Below, piece by piece: positions 27,890 to 36,377 of a stretch of DNA of 64,000 bases; within the stretch, counting starts at the first letter, position 1, and each line of letters starts with the position of its first letter. The notes under the pieces were generated by a model. It was not told the origin of the DNA, did no database searches, and saw nothing but the letters and a program-made list of their open reading frames with translations. The translations under genes and the position numbers were made by a program. Source of the DNA: JBBECJ01 sp963763325 (GTDB lineage: Bacteria; Chloroflexota; Chloroflexia; Thermomicrobiales; CFX8); assembly GCA_963763325.1 (NCBI GenBank), contig CAVXOL010000022.1, positions 186,001 to 250,000 of the forward strand, in the 5' to 3' direction.

Positions 27890-28190
27890 ACGCGACAGGC
27901 GTTGATGAGGACGAGTACCCGGTAGAAGCGGGCCAGAGAACCGCGTTGGCTGTGATGCGGGACCGACTGCGCCGGAGAAGAAGACCTCGGAGCCTCGCCC
28001 CGAACGGCGCGATGTGCGCTCAGTAGGCGGCGACGGCATGGCCCACCGTTAGCGGGCCGCCGCGACGATCGCGAGGATCATCGTGGGCAGAGGCCGCACC
28101 CGCCAGGGCGCGGCGAAGTGGGGTGGTACCACGAGCCTGACACCGCTCGTCCCCAACCGGGGGCCGGCGGTTTGTTGTTTCCGGCGTTTT
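27890..28190 (+). ncRNA. T-box riboswitch upstream of lysX
   Basis: All hallmark T-box elements occur in order. They are GATGAGGACGAGTA (base of stem I, near 27904); CAGAGA and the apical loop CCGC-GTTGGCTGTGAT-GCGG (27934-27960); AGTAGG (28022); and the antiterminator AGTGGGGTGGTACCACGAG (28117-28135), whose TGGT bulge pairs with the tRNA acceptor end. A GC-rich terminator (CCGCTCGTCCCC-AACC-GGGGGCCGGCGG) followed by TTTGTTGTTT ends near 28180. The specifier side of stem I reads GGAGAAGAAGACC (27973-27985), where AAG (Lys) fits the downstream lysX; GAA and GAC are alternatives. Uncharged tRNA would favour read-through. Confidence 0.8.
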
Positions 28191-28467
28191 CCCGACACCG
28201 TGTCAATCATTTTGAATCCAATCCGGTACGGGCGATGTCGCCCGTATCGAATTGGGTTAACACAGAAAGTCATGGAGGTTTCGATGCGCAGCATGAATCG
28301 CGGACGGTCGATCTCGTCGTGGATTCGTGGTGCCTCGAAATCGTCCGTTCTCCAGCAGAACGTCGTCTCCAAACGCTGCGGGCCGGCTACGCGTCATTCG
28401 GCGCGACTGTCGTCCCGTGCTGCCGATGAGATGCAACGATCTGAACACCAAGAAGGAGAACGGAACC
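28191..28467 (+). other. leader between T-box and lysX, no convincing gene
   Basis: A possible start (ATG near 28285 with GGAGG before it) opens a 77-codon Ser/Arg-rich frame that runs into lysX. It has no recognisable similarity and no zinc-ribbon pattern, so it is not a second lysW. I treat this stretch as untranslated leader. Confidence 0.4.
28218..28255 (+). other. hairpin between T-box and lysX
   Basis: A perfect 9-bp stem TACGGGCGA-TG-TCGCCCGTA with an outer CCAAT/ATTGG pair. It lies between the T-box terminator and lysX; there is no T-tract. Confidence 0.6.
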
Positions 28468-29341
28468 ATGCGCGCATACCCACGAATCGCGGTCATCTAC
28501 GGCCCGCTGCGGGTTGAGGAACGACTGCTCTTCAGCGAGATTGAGCAGCGCGGCATATCCTGCGAGCGGATCGATGACCGGACGCTCGACCTCTCGTTCG
28601 ACCCAACCGGCTGGGACTACGATGTCGTCATCGCCCGTGGCGTCTCGCAGCAGCGGACGTTCCACGTCGTGACGATGCTGGAGGCGGTCGGTGTGCCGGT
28701 CGTCAACGGATCGGCGGTGCTGGAACTGTCGAACGACAAGGTCCGTACGTCGGCGGCGCTCGCCAGAGCCGGTATGCCGCAGCCACGACTGCGGGTGGCG
28801 TTCTCTCCGGAACAGGCGCTGGCTGCAATCGAGGATCTCGGCTACCCGGCCGTCATCAAGCCGGCCGGTTGGATCCTGGGGGCGGCTACTGGCGAAGGTG
28901 AATGACCGCGACGCGGCCGAGGCTGTCATCGAGCACAAGCAGGTGCTCGGCGGCTTCCACCACGGCACGATCTACATTCAGGAGTACGTCGAGAAGCGTG
29001 GACGTGACATCCGCGCCTTCGTCGTCGGCGGCGAGACGATCTGCGCGATCTACCGCTCGTCGGAGCACTGGATCACCAACACGGCACGCGGCGGTCTCGC
29101 CAGCAACTGCCCGGTCACTCCGGAACTGGCCGACCTCTGCGCACAGGCGGCGGGAGCCGTTGGCGGTGGCATCCTCGCGATCGATGTCTTCGAGGATCCC
29201 AACCGTGGCCTGCTCGTCAACGAGATCAACGCGACGATGGAGTTCCGCAACAGCATCGAGACGACGGGCGTCAACATCCCCGGCCGGATCGTGGACTATG
29301 CGCTGGAGGTTGCGGGGCGAGGGGTGTTGCGGGCGGCGTAG
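28468..29341 (+). CDS. lysX: LysW-alpha-aminoadipate ligase, one frameshift
   Basis: ATG at 28468 behind AAGGAG. One inserted base near 28869 splits the frame; joined, it gives about 291 residues. ATP-grasp motifs: VVNGSAVLELSNDKVRT, VIKP followed by GSWGRLLAKVND, YIQEYVEKRGRDIRAF, and LLVNEINATMEFRNSIETTG, the last matching the canonical Thermus-type LysX substrate loop. It adds aminoadipate to LysW as the first LysW-dependent step to lysine. It stands alone on the plus strand, outside the operon, under T-box control, which suggests separate regulation of lysine flux. Confidence 0.88.
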
Positions 29342-29351
29342 GCGATCGGTG

Positions 29352-29461
29352 GTCGTGAATCGGGATTCGGGAGTTGGTAAAACCGTTCATCCCCAGACGG
29401 GACCGTGGTTCGGTCCAGACAAGGACTGCGTTACCCACCCCCGATTCCCGATTCCCGAACC
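29352..29461. repeat. GGGAATCGGG-family palindrome between lysX and RNHCP gene
   Basis: GAATCGGGATTCGGGAG on the left faces CCCGATTCCCGATTCCCGAA on the right with a 60-base loop. It separates convergent genes and is a likely bidirectional terminator. Confidence 0.75.
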
Positions 29462-29465
29462 ACGA

Positions 29466-30041
29466 TCACTCCTCGTCCGACGCGCTCCCCACCTCCGGTG
29501 GATCGACGATCGGCAGCTCATTGAGCAGGATCGGGTTGTCGTCGGCGGCGATCCGGTTGTAGCGGGTGAAGCCGCAGCCGAGGCAGCGGTGGACGACGAC
29601 CTGTTCCAGATTGCGGCGGTAGAAGACGCCGATCGGCTCCATCAGCGAGCGGCACTCGCTGGCGCGGTCGCCGGGGGTCTTGTCGTCGACATGCAGTGAG
29701 TAGAGGCACATCGGGCAGTGGTTGCGCTGCTGGCCGCCGGTCGGCGGCTCGCCGATGAACGCCTTGCAGTTGCGGCACTTGAACGGCTCACTGATGATCG
29801 CCCGGCGCTTCTCGCGCGCCTTGCGTTCGACCGCTTCGTTGATCTCGTCGTCCTCCTGTTCTTCGTCGATGTCGAGGACGGCGGCCGGGCGGGCGCGTTC
29901 GGTTCGCTTGGGCTTGCCTTGCTTGGCGGGCTTGCGGGTCGAGCGGACCGGTTCGAAGTCGATCGCCTCGTCGGTCAGGTCATCGAATGTATCGTCATCG
30001 AACTCTTCGTACTGCCAGTTCCGTTTGCTGTTGGACGCCAC
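29466..30041 (-). CDS. RNHCP-domain zinc-ribbon protein
   Basis: A 191-residue protein. The first 90 residues are highly charged (DDDTFDDLTDEAIDFE, KRTERARPA, EEQEDDE) and probably disordered. The C-terminal 100 residues form the RNHCP domain: FKCRNCKAFIGEPPTGG, then RNHCPMCLYSLHVDDKTPGD, and a last cysteine pair in HRCLGCGFTRYNRI. The cysteine pairs would bind zinc. The domain is widespread, and its function is not established to my knowledge. The start has only a weak ribosome-binding site. Confidence 0.8.
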   Translation of the reverse strand: MASNSKRNWQYEEFDDDTFDDLTDEAIDFEPVRSTRKPAKQGKPKRTERARPAAVLDIDEEQEDDEINEAVERKAREKRRAIISEPFKCRNCKAFIGEPPTGGQQRNHCPMCLYSLHVDDKTPGDRASECRSLMEPIGVFYRRNLEQVVVHRCLGCGFTRYNRIAADDNPILLNELPIVDPPEVGSASDEE

Positions 30042-30468
30042 CGTCGTGCTCCCCTGTTTCCAGTTGCGTCAAATACCCCGGCGCTGCGCGGGCGCCACGG
30101 GGTGTGGATGGTTGGTATGAGTGATCGGGAGAAGGGGAGCTGCGTGGCACGCGCTGGGGTCGTGATGATGTCTCGGTCTGGGACATGACGTCGGGCCAGA
30201 ATCGCTCCCCGGTCAGCCGGTCACAGCGGCTGTGGCAGCCGCCGTCCTCGCATGGCTCGTTCCTGTCATCTGCCCTGCCTTTCCGGCGGGTCTGTGCCCG
30301 TATCGCGTGGTGCTATGCGAAAAATCCGCGATTATGGCGTCTAGAGTAGGCGAGGAACGCCCGATCGTCAATCACCCCAGGTCGCGAATCATTGCCTGGC
30401 GGGGGCGATGGCGGTATTCTCGCCCGGCGGAGGTCAACCGCCGACTGGGGATGGAGAAGGAGATAATC
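30042..30468. other. 427-base divergent intergenic region
   Basis: No gene is seen. An imperfect GC-rich hairpin (CCCCGGCGC ... GCGCCACGGGG) lies near 30076. A plausible promoter for the S9 peptidase is TTGCCT (30392), 17 bases, TATTCT (30415). Confidence 0.5.
30392..30420 (+). promoter_or_regulatory. possible promoter of the S9 peptidase gene
   Basis: TTGCCT and TATTCT are separated by 17 bases, 49 bases before the ATG. The match is moderate, 4 of 6 bases at -35 and 4 of 6 at -10. Confidence 0.35.
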
Positions 30469-32424
30469 ATGACACGCCCACTCTCACCTGAGACATTGGT
30501 CTACGGGTTCACGGCCGCCGATGACCCGCAGGTATCGCCTGACGGTCGTTCGGTGTTGTACGCGCTGGCGCAGATGGACAAAGAGACGAAAAAGGGTACG
30601 GCCCAAGTCTGGATCTGCGATATCGACGGTGGCAACGGGCGACAGCTCACCTGGGGCGGCAAGCGCAACGGCGGGGCGCGCTGGTCTCCGGACGGCAGCC
30701 AGATCGCGTTCGTCTCGGACCGCGTCGGCGAGAAGAAGAGCGGAATCTTCGTCCTGCCGTCCGGCAGCGGCGGCGACGCTCGTGAACTGACGAAGCACAA
30801 CCAGGGCATCAGCGACCTCGTCTGGTCGCCGGACGGCGCCCACATCGCCTACAGCACAATCTTCGATCCGGAGAACCCTGACGAGGAAGAGGCGCCGAAG
30901 GATGGCGCGCCGAAGGTGCGCGTCACGCGGCGAATCGACTACAAGCAGGACGGCCGCGGCTATCTTAACGACAAGCGGCTGCACATCTGGGTGGTTGGCG
31001 TCGAGTCGGGCGATCGACGGCGGCTGACGTCCGAGGCCGTCGACCACGCCTTCCCGCGCTGGTCGCCGGATGGCGGAACGATCGCCGTCCAGGTCACCAA
31101 CCGCAACGGGATGTGCTCGCAACTGGCGCTGATCGACGTTGCGACCGGCGGCATGAAGCGGATCGGCCCGGAGATGGGGACCGTCTCGACCTTCTCGTGG
31201 TCGCCTTCCGGGGATCGGATCATCTTCAGCGGCGACGAGACGCAGACCTTCCAGTCGGACTACTTCGTCTATACGATCGCGACCGGCGAGGTGCAGCGGC
31301 TGACCGATGATCTGCAATCGCTGCCGGTTGGTGGCGCGCCGGGCGACGCGGCTCCGTCGCAGCCGATCTGGCTCGACGATCGGCAGGTGCTTTTCCACGC
31401 GGTTCGGGCCGGTGGCAGCGGACTCTACGTCATCGACAGCCAGCAGGGCAGCGTCGAGCCGGTTCAGACATGGCAGGCGCAGCACGGCGGCTTCAGCACC
31501 GACAGTAGCAACCGCTACATCGTCCAGTCGCGGACGAGCATGACTGAGATCGGCAACCTGCACGTCTGGGACAACGAGACCAACGAGGGCAAGGTCATCA
31601 CCAACTACAACGCCGACGTGCTGGCCGAGCACCCACCAGCCCAGTGGGAACGCTTCGATATCGAGCGGGGCGGCTACACGATCGAGGCCTGGCTGCTGAA
31701 GCCGGCCGACTTCGACCCAGCGAAGAAGTATCCGGCCATCCTCGAGATCCACGGCGGGCCGAACGGCTTCTACGGCTACGCCTTCACTCCGCTCCACCAG
31801 CTGCTGGCGACGAACGGCTTCGTGACGGTCTACTCCAACCCGCGCGGATCGTCGTCGTACGGGCGCGACTTCACCCAGCAGGTGACGCTCGACTGGGGTG
31901 GAGAGGATTACCTCGACCTGATGGCGGTCATGGACAAGACGCTGGAACTCCCCTACGTCGACGCCGAGCGGACCGGAGTGTCCGGCTACTCCTACGGCGG
32001 CTACATGTCCGCCTGGATCATCGGCCAGACACAGCGCTTCAAAGCTGCCGTCTGCGGTGCGCCGTGCTTCGACCTGGAGTCGATGTACGGCACAAGTGAC
32101 ATCAGCCATACCTTCGGCGAACTGCAGTGGGGTGGTCAGCCCCACGAGTCCGAGGAGTGGTACAAGGCGCATTCGCCCTCGACCTATGCCCACCGTGCGA
32201 CGACACCGACGCTCATCATCCACGGCGAGGCGGACGAACGCTGTCCAATCGGCCAGGGCGAGCAGATGTTCGTCGCGCTGCTGAAGGCTGGCTGCGAGGT
32301 CGAATTCGCCCGCTACCCAGGCGGCGCCCACGGGTTCCGTCGCAACGGCCCAGCCGAGCACCGCGAGGACTGCTGGGAACGGACGCTCGGCTGGTTCAAG
32401 GAGCATCTGGGGCAGGCGGAGTAG
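30469..32424 (+). CDS. S9 family peptidase (acylaminoacyl-peptidase/DPP type)
   Basis: ATG at 30469 has AAGGAG seven bases upstream; the frame is open further 5' but without similarity. The 651-residue protein has an N-terminal beta-propeller with repeated SPDG-type blades (PQVSPDGRSVLYALA, RWSPDGSQIAFVSD, VWSPDGAHIAYST) and a C-terminal alpha/beta-hydrolase domain. The catalytic triad is Ser508 (GYSYGGY), Asp589 (EADERCP) and His621 (GGAHGF). Such enzymes cleave oligopeptides or remove N-acylated residues. No signal peptide is seen, so it is probably cytoplasmic. Confidence 0.92.
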   Translation: MTRPLSPETLVYGFTAADDPQVSPDGRSVLYALAQMDKETKKGTAQVWICDIDGGNGRQLTWGGKRNGGARWSPDGSQIAFVSDRVGEKKSGIFVLPSGSGGDARELTKHNQGISDLVWSPDGAHIAYSTIFDPENPDEEEAPKDGAPKVRVTRRIDYKQDGRGYLNDKRLHIWVVGVESGDRRRLTSEAVDHAFPRWSPDGGTIAVQVTNRNGMCSQLALIDVATGGMKRIGPEMGTVSTFSWSPSGDRIIFSGDETQTFQSDYFVYTIATGEVQRLTDDLQSLPVGGAPGDAAPSQPIWLDDRQVLFHAVRAGGSGLYVIDSQQGSVEPVQTWQAQHGGFSTDSSNRYIVQSRTSMTEIGNLHVWDNETNEGKVITNYNADVLAEHPPAQWERFDIERGGYTIEAWLLKPADFDPAKKYPAILEIHGGPNGFYGYAFTPLHQLLATNGFVTVYSNPRGSSSYGRDFTQQVTLDWGGEDYLDLMAVMDKTLELPYVDAERTGVSGYSYGGYMSAWIIGQTQRFKAAVCGAPCFDLESMYGTSDISHTFGELQWGGQPHESEEWYKAHSPSTYAHRATTPTLIIHGEADERCPIGQGEQMFVALLKAGCEVEFARYPGGAHGFRRNGPAEHREDCWERTLGWFKEHLGQAE

Positions 32425-32534
32425 TCGGTCAGTCATTCAGTTGGTCAGCCGGTCAGGCTGTTGGTTGGAGTTGATACGTTCGACCAGCGAACTGACTAGC
32501 TGACTGGCTGACTGGCTGACCGGCTGACTGGCTA
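32424..32534. repeat. GTCAG/CTGAC palindromic array
   Basis: GTCAGTCATTCAGTTGGTCA and similar units on the left face tandem CTGACTGG units on the right. It separates the convergent S9 peptidase and membrane-protein genes; smaller relatives lie near 53085 and 54330. Confidence 0.75.
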
Positions 32535-33485
32535 TCAGCCGAGTTCCCGCCGCGTCCCGAAGTCGACGCCGGCGAAGGAGCCGACCAGACCGCCGACCAG
32601 GACGCCGATGCCGCCGCCAACGAGAGTGATGTTGACGCCGTCGGTCACGTCGGACGCTACGAAGGCGGAGATGGTCGCGCCGACGACGAGGCCAACCGTC
32701 AGGCCGACGACGAGGCCGATCGCGGTGCCGTCATTCTGGGAGCGGGCCGCGCGGGTGTCGATCGCGTCGGTGCTGACTTCGGGGATCGCGAAGACGGTGC
32801 CGAGGATCGCGCCGTAGATCAGGTGCAGGACGAGGTTGCCGATCGCCGGGAGTGGACCGGCACTGAGGTCGCTGCCGAAGAGTCCGCCACCCACGGCCGG
32901 AAAGAAGACGATCAGCGAGAGCAGCCACGGCAACAGGGAGAAGAGCATCCCGCGCAGCCAGCCGGGACCCGACATTCGCCGTTCGACAATACCGCCGTAG
33001 ACCAGCGCCCAGGCGAGACCTGCCAGCAGGTTGATGCTGAAGGCGGCGATTGGGATGTCGAGCGCGCCTTCGGTCAGTTCGTTGTTTCGCAGGTTCCAGA
33101 ACCAGTTCGAGAGTTGGCTGCCGTCCTCATCACCGAGGAAGCCGGTGAACGCATATGCGAACAGTAGCAGCAGCGACATGACGATCGTCGCGACGAAGCC
33201 GGCGACGATTGAGCCGCTCAGCCAGCGGCTGCGTTCCGGCTCGACCTGCTCGCTGGACATCATGTCGTGCATGGCCTGGCGCGGGCTACGTCTGGGCGGC
33301 CTGGGCTCCGCCACCTCTTCTGGCTTCCAGAGCAGCACAACGACGGTTCCAATCGTACTGGCAGCGGCGGCGATAATCGCGTTGCCCCAACGGTCGCTGG
33401 TGGCATGGTAGATCGCGGCAGCGTATCCAATCAGCATGATGGCCAGGAAGGCCAGGTTCCAGCCGGCGAGTCGTGATCGTGTCAT
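32535..33485 (-). CDS. multi-pass membrane protein of unknown function
   Basis: ATG at 33485 has GGGGAGG seven bases upstream. The 316-residue protein has about seven hydrophobic segments, including NLAFLAIMLIGYAAAIYHA, IVAGFVATIVMSLLLLFAYA, INLLAGLAWALVYGGI and a C-terminal glycine-rich pair (IGLVVGLTVGLVVGATI and ITLVGGGIGVLVGGLVG) that could pack as a hairpin in the membrane. A cytoplasmic linker rich in Arg, Pro and Glu follows the second segment. I do not recognise the family. It is divergent from the dynamin-like gene and shares its CRP-like sites. Confidence 0.7.
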   Translation of the reverse strand: MTRSRLAGWNLAFLAIMLIGYAAAIYHATSDRWGNAIIAAAASTIGTVVVLLWKPEEVAEPRPPRRSPRQAMHDMMSSEQVEPERSRWLSGSIVAGFVATIVMSLLLLFAYAFTGFLGDEDGSQLSNWFWNLRNNELTEGALDIPIAAFSINLLAGLAWALVYGGIVERRMSGPGWLRGMLFSLLPWLLSLIVFFPAVGGGLFGSDLSAGPLPAIGNLVLHLIYGAILGTVFAIPEVSTDAIDTRAARSQNDGTAIGLVVGLTVGLVVGATISAFVASDVTDGVNITLVGGGIGVLVGGLVGSFAGVDFGTRRELG

Positions 33486-33604
33486 TGGGAACCTCCCCGC
33501 TAGGCGGTGGTCGTAACACTGCCGAGTGCCGCGACCGTTATCATTTGATCCTAACCATAGTCCTGTACGCGAATTCGTCAAGCGTTGGTTTTCTCTAACG
33601 CAAT

Positions 33605-33620
33605 CGTGATATTGATCACA
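33605..33620. promoter_or_regulatory. CRP/FNR-like operator, site 1
   Basis: CGTGATATTGATCACA matches the TGTGA-N6-TCACA consensus at nine of ten positions. Its centre is 21 bases (two helical turns) from site 2. Confidence 0.55.
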
Positions 33621-33625
33621 TATAT

Positions 33626-33641
33626 TGTGATGTTTGTCACA
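33626..33641. promoter_or_regulatory. CRP/FNR-like operator, site 2
   Basis: TGTGATGTTTGTCACA is an exact TGTGA-N6-TCACA palindrome. It lies about 95 bases before the dynamin-like GTG start, in an AT-rich pocket within GC-rich DNA. Confidence 0.6.
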
Positions 33642-33735
33642 TGTCAGCGGATGGATTCTCCGATTCGATTTCCCGGCAGGTGGATTGCGATGGCAGAATC
33701 AGGTTGTGAATGTCGCGTGTCGTGGAGGAAACGGC

Positions 33736-35485
33736 GTGTCCGAGCGGTTCAGGGAGATCATCGGCGCTGGTAGCTCTGTCCTGTCGCGGCAGGAGGAGGA
33801 GCTTCGCGAGCGTGCCGTCGGCCTGCTGACGCGGACCGAGGCGGTCGCGCGGGCGTTCCCCGGCTCGGATCGGGCCGACGAGGAACTCCGGCTCCTGCGC
33901 CAGGCGCGCCAACAGCTGGAAACGCTCTTCCTGCTGGTGATCGTCGGTGAGTTCAACGCCGGCAAGTCGGCCTTCATCAACGCGCTGCTCGGCGAGCCGG
34001 TCATGCCGGAAGGCGTGACGCCGACGACCAGCATGATCCACCTGCTGGTCTATGGCGAGGCAGGGCAGGAGGATGTCACCAACGACGGCATCATCGTCCA
34101 CCGCCATCCGGCCCCGTTCCTGCGCGAGATCAACGTCGTTGATACGCCCGGCACGAACGCGATCATGCGCGAGCACGAGGCCATCTCGCAGCGCTTCGTG
34201 CCACGCTCCGACCTGGTCCTGTTCGTGACCTCAGCCGACCGGCCCTTCACCGAGTCGGAGCGGGTGTTTCTCGAAGAGATCCGCAACTGGGGCAAGAAGA
34301 TCGTCGTCGTCCTCAACAAGATCGACCTGTTGGAGGGCGATCAGCAGCTACAGGAGGTGGTCGGCTTCATCTCCGGCAACATGGCGCGACTGCTGGGGAT
34401 CGAGCCGCTGATCTTCCCGATCTCGGCCAAGCTGGCCGACCGGGGCGACCCGCGCGGACGCTTTGACGCCTTGCGCGAGTACATCATCAGCACGCTTGAC
34501 GAGGAAGAACGGATTCGCCTCAAGCTGCTCAACCCGCTCGGCGTCGCGGAGCGGCTGCTCGGCAGCTACGCCGGGATCGCCGATGAGCGGCTCTCGCTGC
34601 TGGAGCTGGACGCGGCTACGATCGCTCGGATCGAGGCACTGCTGACCGACTATGAGGCGGAGATGCGGCGCGAGTTCGCCACCTACATCACGCGGGTCGA
34701 GAACATCGTCCACCGCCTCAACGAACGCGCCGACCGCTTCTTCGACGAGTACATCCGGATCGGGCGCGTCTTCGACCTGATGCGCTCCGACAACACCCGC
34801 GAGGCGTTCGAGCGCGATGTTGTCGCCGACACTGAACGGCAGATCGACGACACGATCAACGAGCTGATCGACTGGATGGTCAATCAGGATCTACGCGACC
34901 TGGCAGGCGGTCACTGAAACACTCGACCGCCGGGCGCTGGAGCGTTACCGCGACGACATGGTCGGCGAGGTCGGCACCCGTTTCGCCGCCGACCGCCAAA
35001 CACTGATCACGCACGTCGCGCGGCAGGCCGAGTCGGTCGTCGAGCGGTATGACCAGGATGCGGAGGCGGCGGTCCTGGCTGCCAACGTCAAGGAAGCGAT
35101 GCTCCAGGTTGGCATCGTCCAGGTCGGTGCCGTTGGCCTTGGTGCGGTTGTCGTCGCGATGGCCACGACGGCAGCCGCCGACGTGACCGGCATCCTGGCG
35201 GCGGCGACGGTCGCAGGTCTTGGCCTCTTCATCCTGCCGGCCCGCAAGCGCAAGGCGCGTTCGGAACTGCGCCGCCGCTCGGCCGAACTGGAACGCCAGC
35301 TCAGCGATGTCCTCAACGACGGTTTCGAGGCCGAGCTGGGCCGCTCCGTCCGCCGCATCCGCGATGCGATCGCCCCCTACACCCGCTTCGTCACGACCGA
35401 GCGGACGAGACTGGAAGCTGTCCGGGCCGACATCGCCACCGTCATCAAGGACGCCCGCGACCTGCGCCGGGAAGTCGGAGGATAA
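33736..35485 (+). CDS. dynamin-like GTPase, one frameshift
   Basis: GTG at 33736 follows GGAGG by seven bases. A frameshift near 34890 separates the GTPase part from the C-terminal part; joined, it is about 583 residues. GTPase motifs: G1 GEFNAGKSAFINALLG, G2 in TPTTSM, G3 DTPGTNAI and G4 LNKIDL. Helical stalk sequence follows, then a hydrophobic hairpin (QVGAVGLGAVVVAMATTAAA ... VAGLGLFILPARKRK) suited to membrane insertion, and a final helical region. This is the layout of bacterial dynamin-like proteins, which bind and remodel membranes. It may be induced by a CRP-family regulator, given the upstream operators. Confidence 0.85.
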
Positions 35486-35497
35486 CGAGGAATTAAC

Positions 35498-36313
35498 GTG
35501 GCTACCGATCTCAGTCCTCTTCCGGGAACGGAACGACACCAGGCGATATTGCGGGCTTTGTGCGACCACTATGCGCAGGATGCTCGCGTCAGAGCATTTG
35601 TGGTCTTTGGCTCCGTCGGGCGAGGGAACTGGGATGCATTCTCTGATATAGATCTCGACATTGTTGTCACTGATGATGTAGACATTGATCCCATCGAAGA
35701 GTGGAATCGATTATCTCCAACGCTGGCGGCGATCGATGAGCGTGTCGCGCTCGTGGTTCCCGCGGCCAGCGACGCCGTCGATATCGTCCTCGATTCGTTA
35801 GTCGAGCTTTCCGTTCGCTACCATTCGCTTGACACGACCAGTCCAAACATCATCGAATCCATGCGTGTCCTCCATGGCAGCCTCGATGCGAATCTGATTG
35901 CGGAAGCCGCGAGCAAACGTCTGCTCGTTCCGGGGAAGACCGCTGAGGATGTGCTTGCATCCTGTGTTCGGCACGCGCTGTATTGTGAACGGAGTTTGCG
36001 TCGCGATCGGCTTTGGAGCGCAACGTATGCCTTGCACCAAATGCGGATGGGTCTCATGGACGCATTCGGAATGACACATGGCGGCGTCCGAGGTTGGATA
36101 TCGTTCGAGGTGGATGCTGATTCCAGGTTACAGGATCTGCTGGCCGCGACGGTTTCGAATCATCACGCGTCGTCAATGCGGGAGGCATTGCTCGGCCTCA
36201 TCGACATTCTCGAGCATCACTCTGGGGCTTTCACGGACGGGCAAGCTGAGCTTGCCAAAGGTGGTCGGGCCGTCCTCGGCAGGTTGCGCTTGCGTATTCT
36301 TGCTGAGAACTAG
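35498..36313 (+). CDS. nucleotidyltransferase-domain protein
   Basis: GTG at 35498 with GAGG eight bases upstream, only 12 bases after the dynamin-like gene. The 271-residue protein has the minimal nucleotidyltransferase signature VVFGSVGRGNWDAFSDIDLD: the GS motif plus paired metal-binding aspartates. The rest, mostly helical (SCVRHALYCERSLRRDRLWS), resembles the all-alpha substrate domain of kanamycin-nucleotidyltransferase-like proteins. The substrate is unknown. Codon use is visibly less GC-rich than in neighbouring genes (many third-position A/T), which suggests more recent acquisition. Confidence 0.75.
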   Translation: MATDLSPLPGTERHQAILRALCDHYAQDARVRAFVVFGSVGRGNWDAFSDIDLDIVVTDDVDIDPIEEWNRLSPTLAAIDERVALVVPAASDAVDIVLDSLVELSVRYHSLDTTSPNIIESMRVLHGSLDANLIAEAASKRLLVPGKTAEDVLASCVRHALYCERSLRRDRLWSATYALHQMRMGLMDAFGMTHGGVRGWISFEVDADSRLQDLLAATVSNHHASSMREALLGLIDILEHHSGAFTDGQAELAKGGRAVLGRLRLRILAEN

Positions 36314-36377
36314 TCGGCAGACTGTCTGGAATCGTACTTGAAGGGGAGGGGTAGTTCAATCGATCGCATACGGAACA

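Noticed and set aside
28285..28517. possible second lysW or leader peptide before lysX
   Set aside because: The frame has single cysteines only, no CxxC pairs and no EDWGE end in any frame.
30484..32436. 650-codon open frame on the minus strand
   Set aside because: Antisense to the S9 peptidase, whose catalytic triad and propeller repeats are intact; composition is that of a mirror frame (many Arg, Val, Asp).
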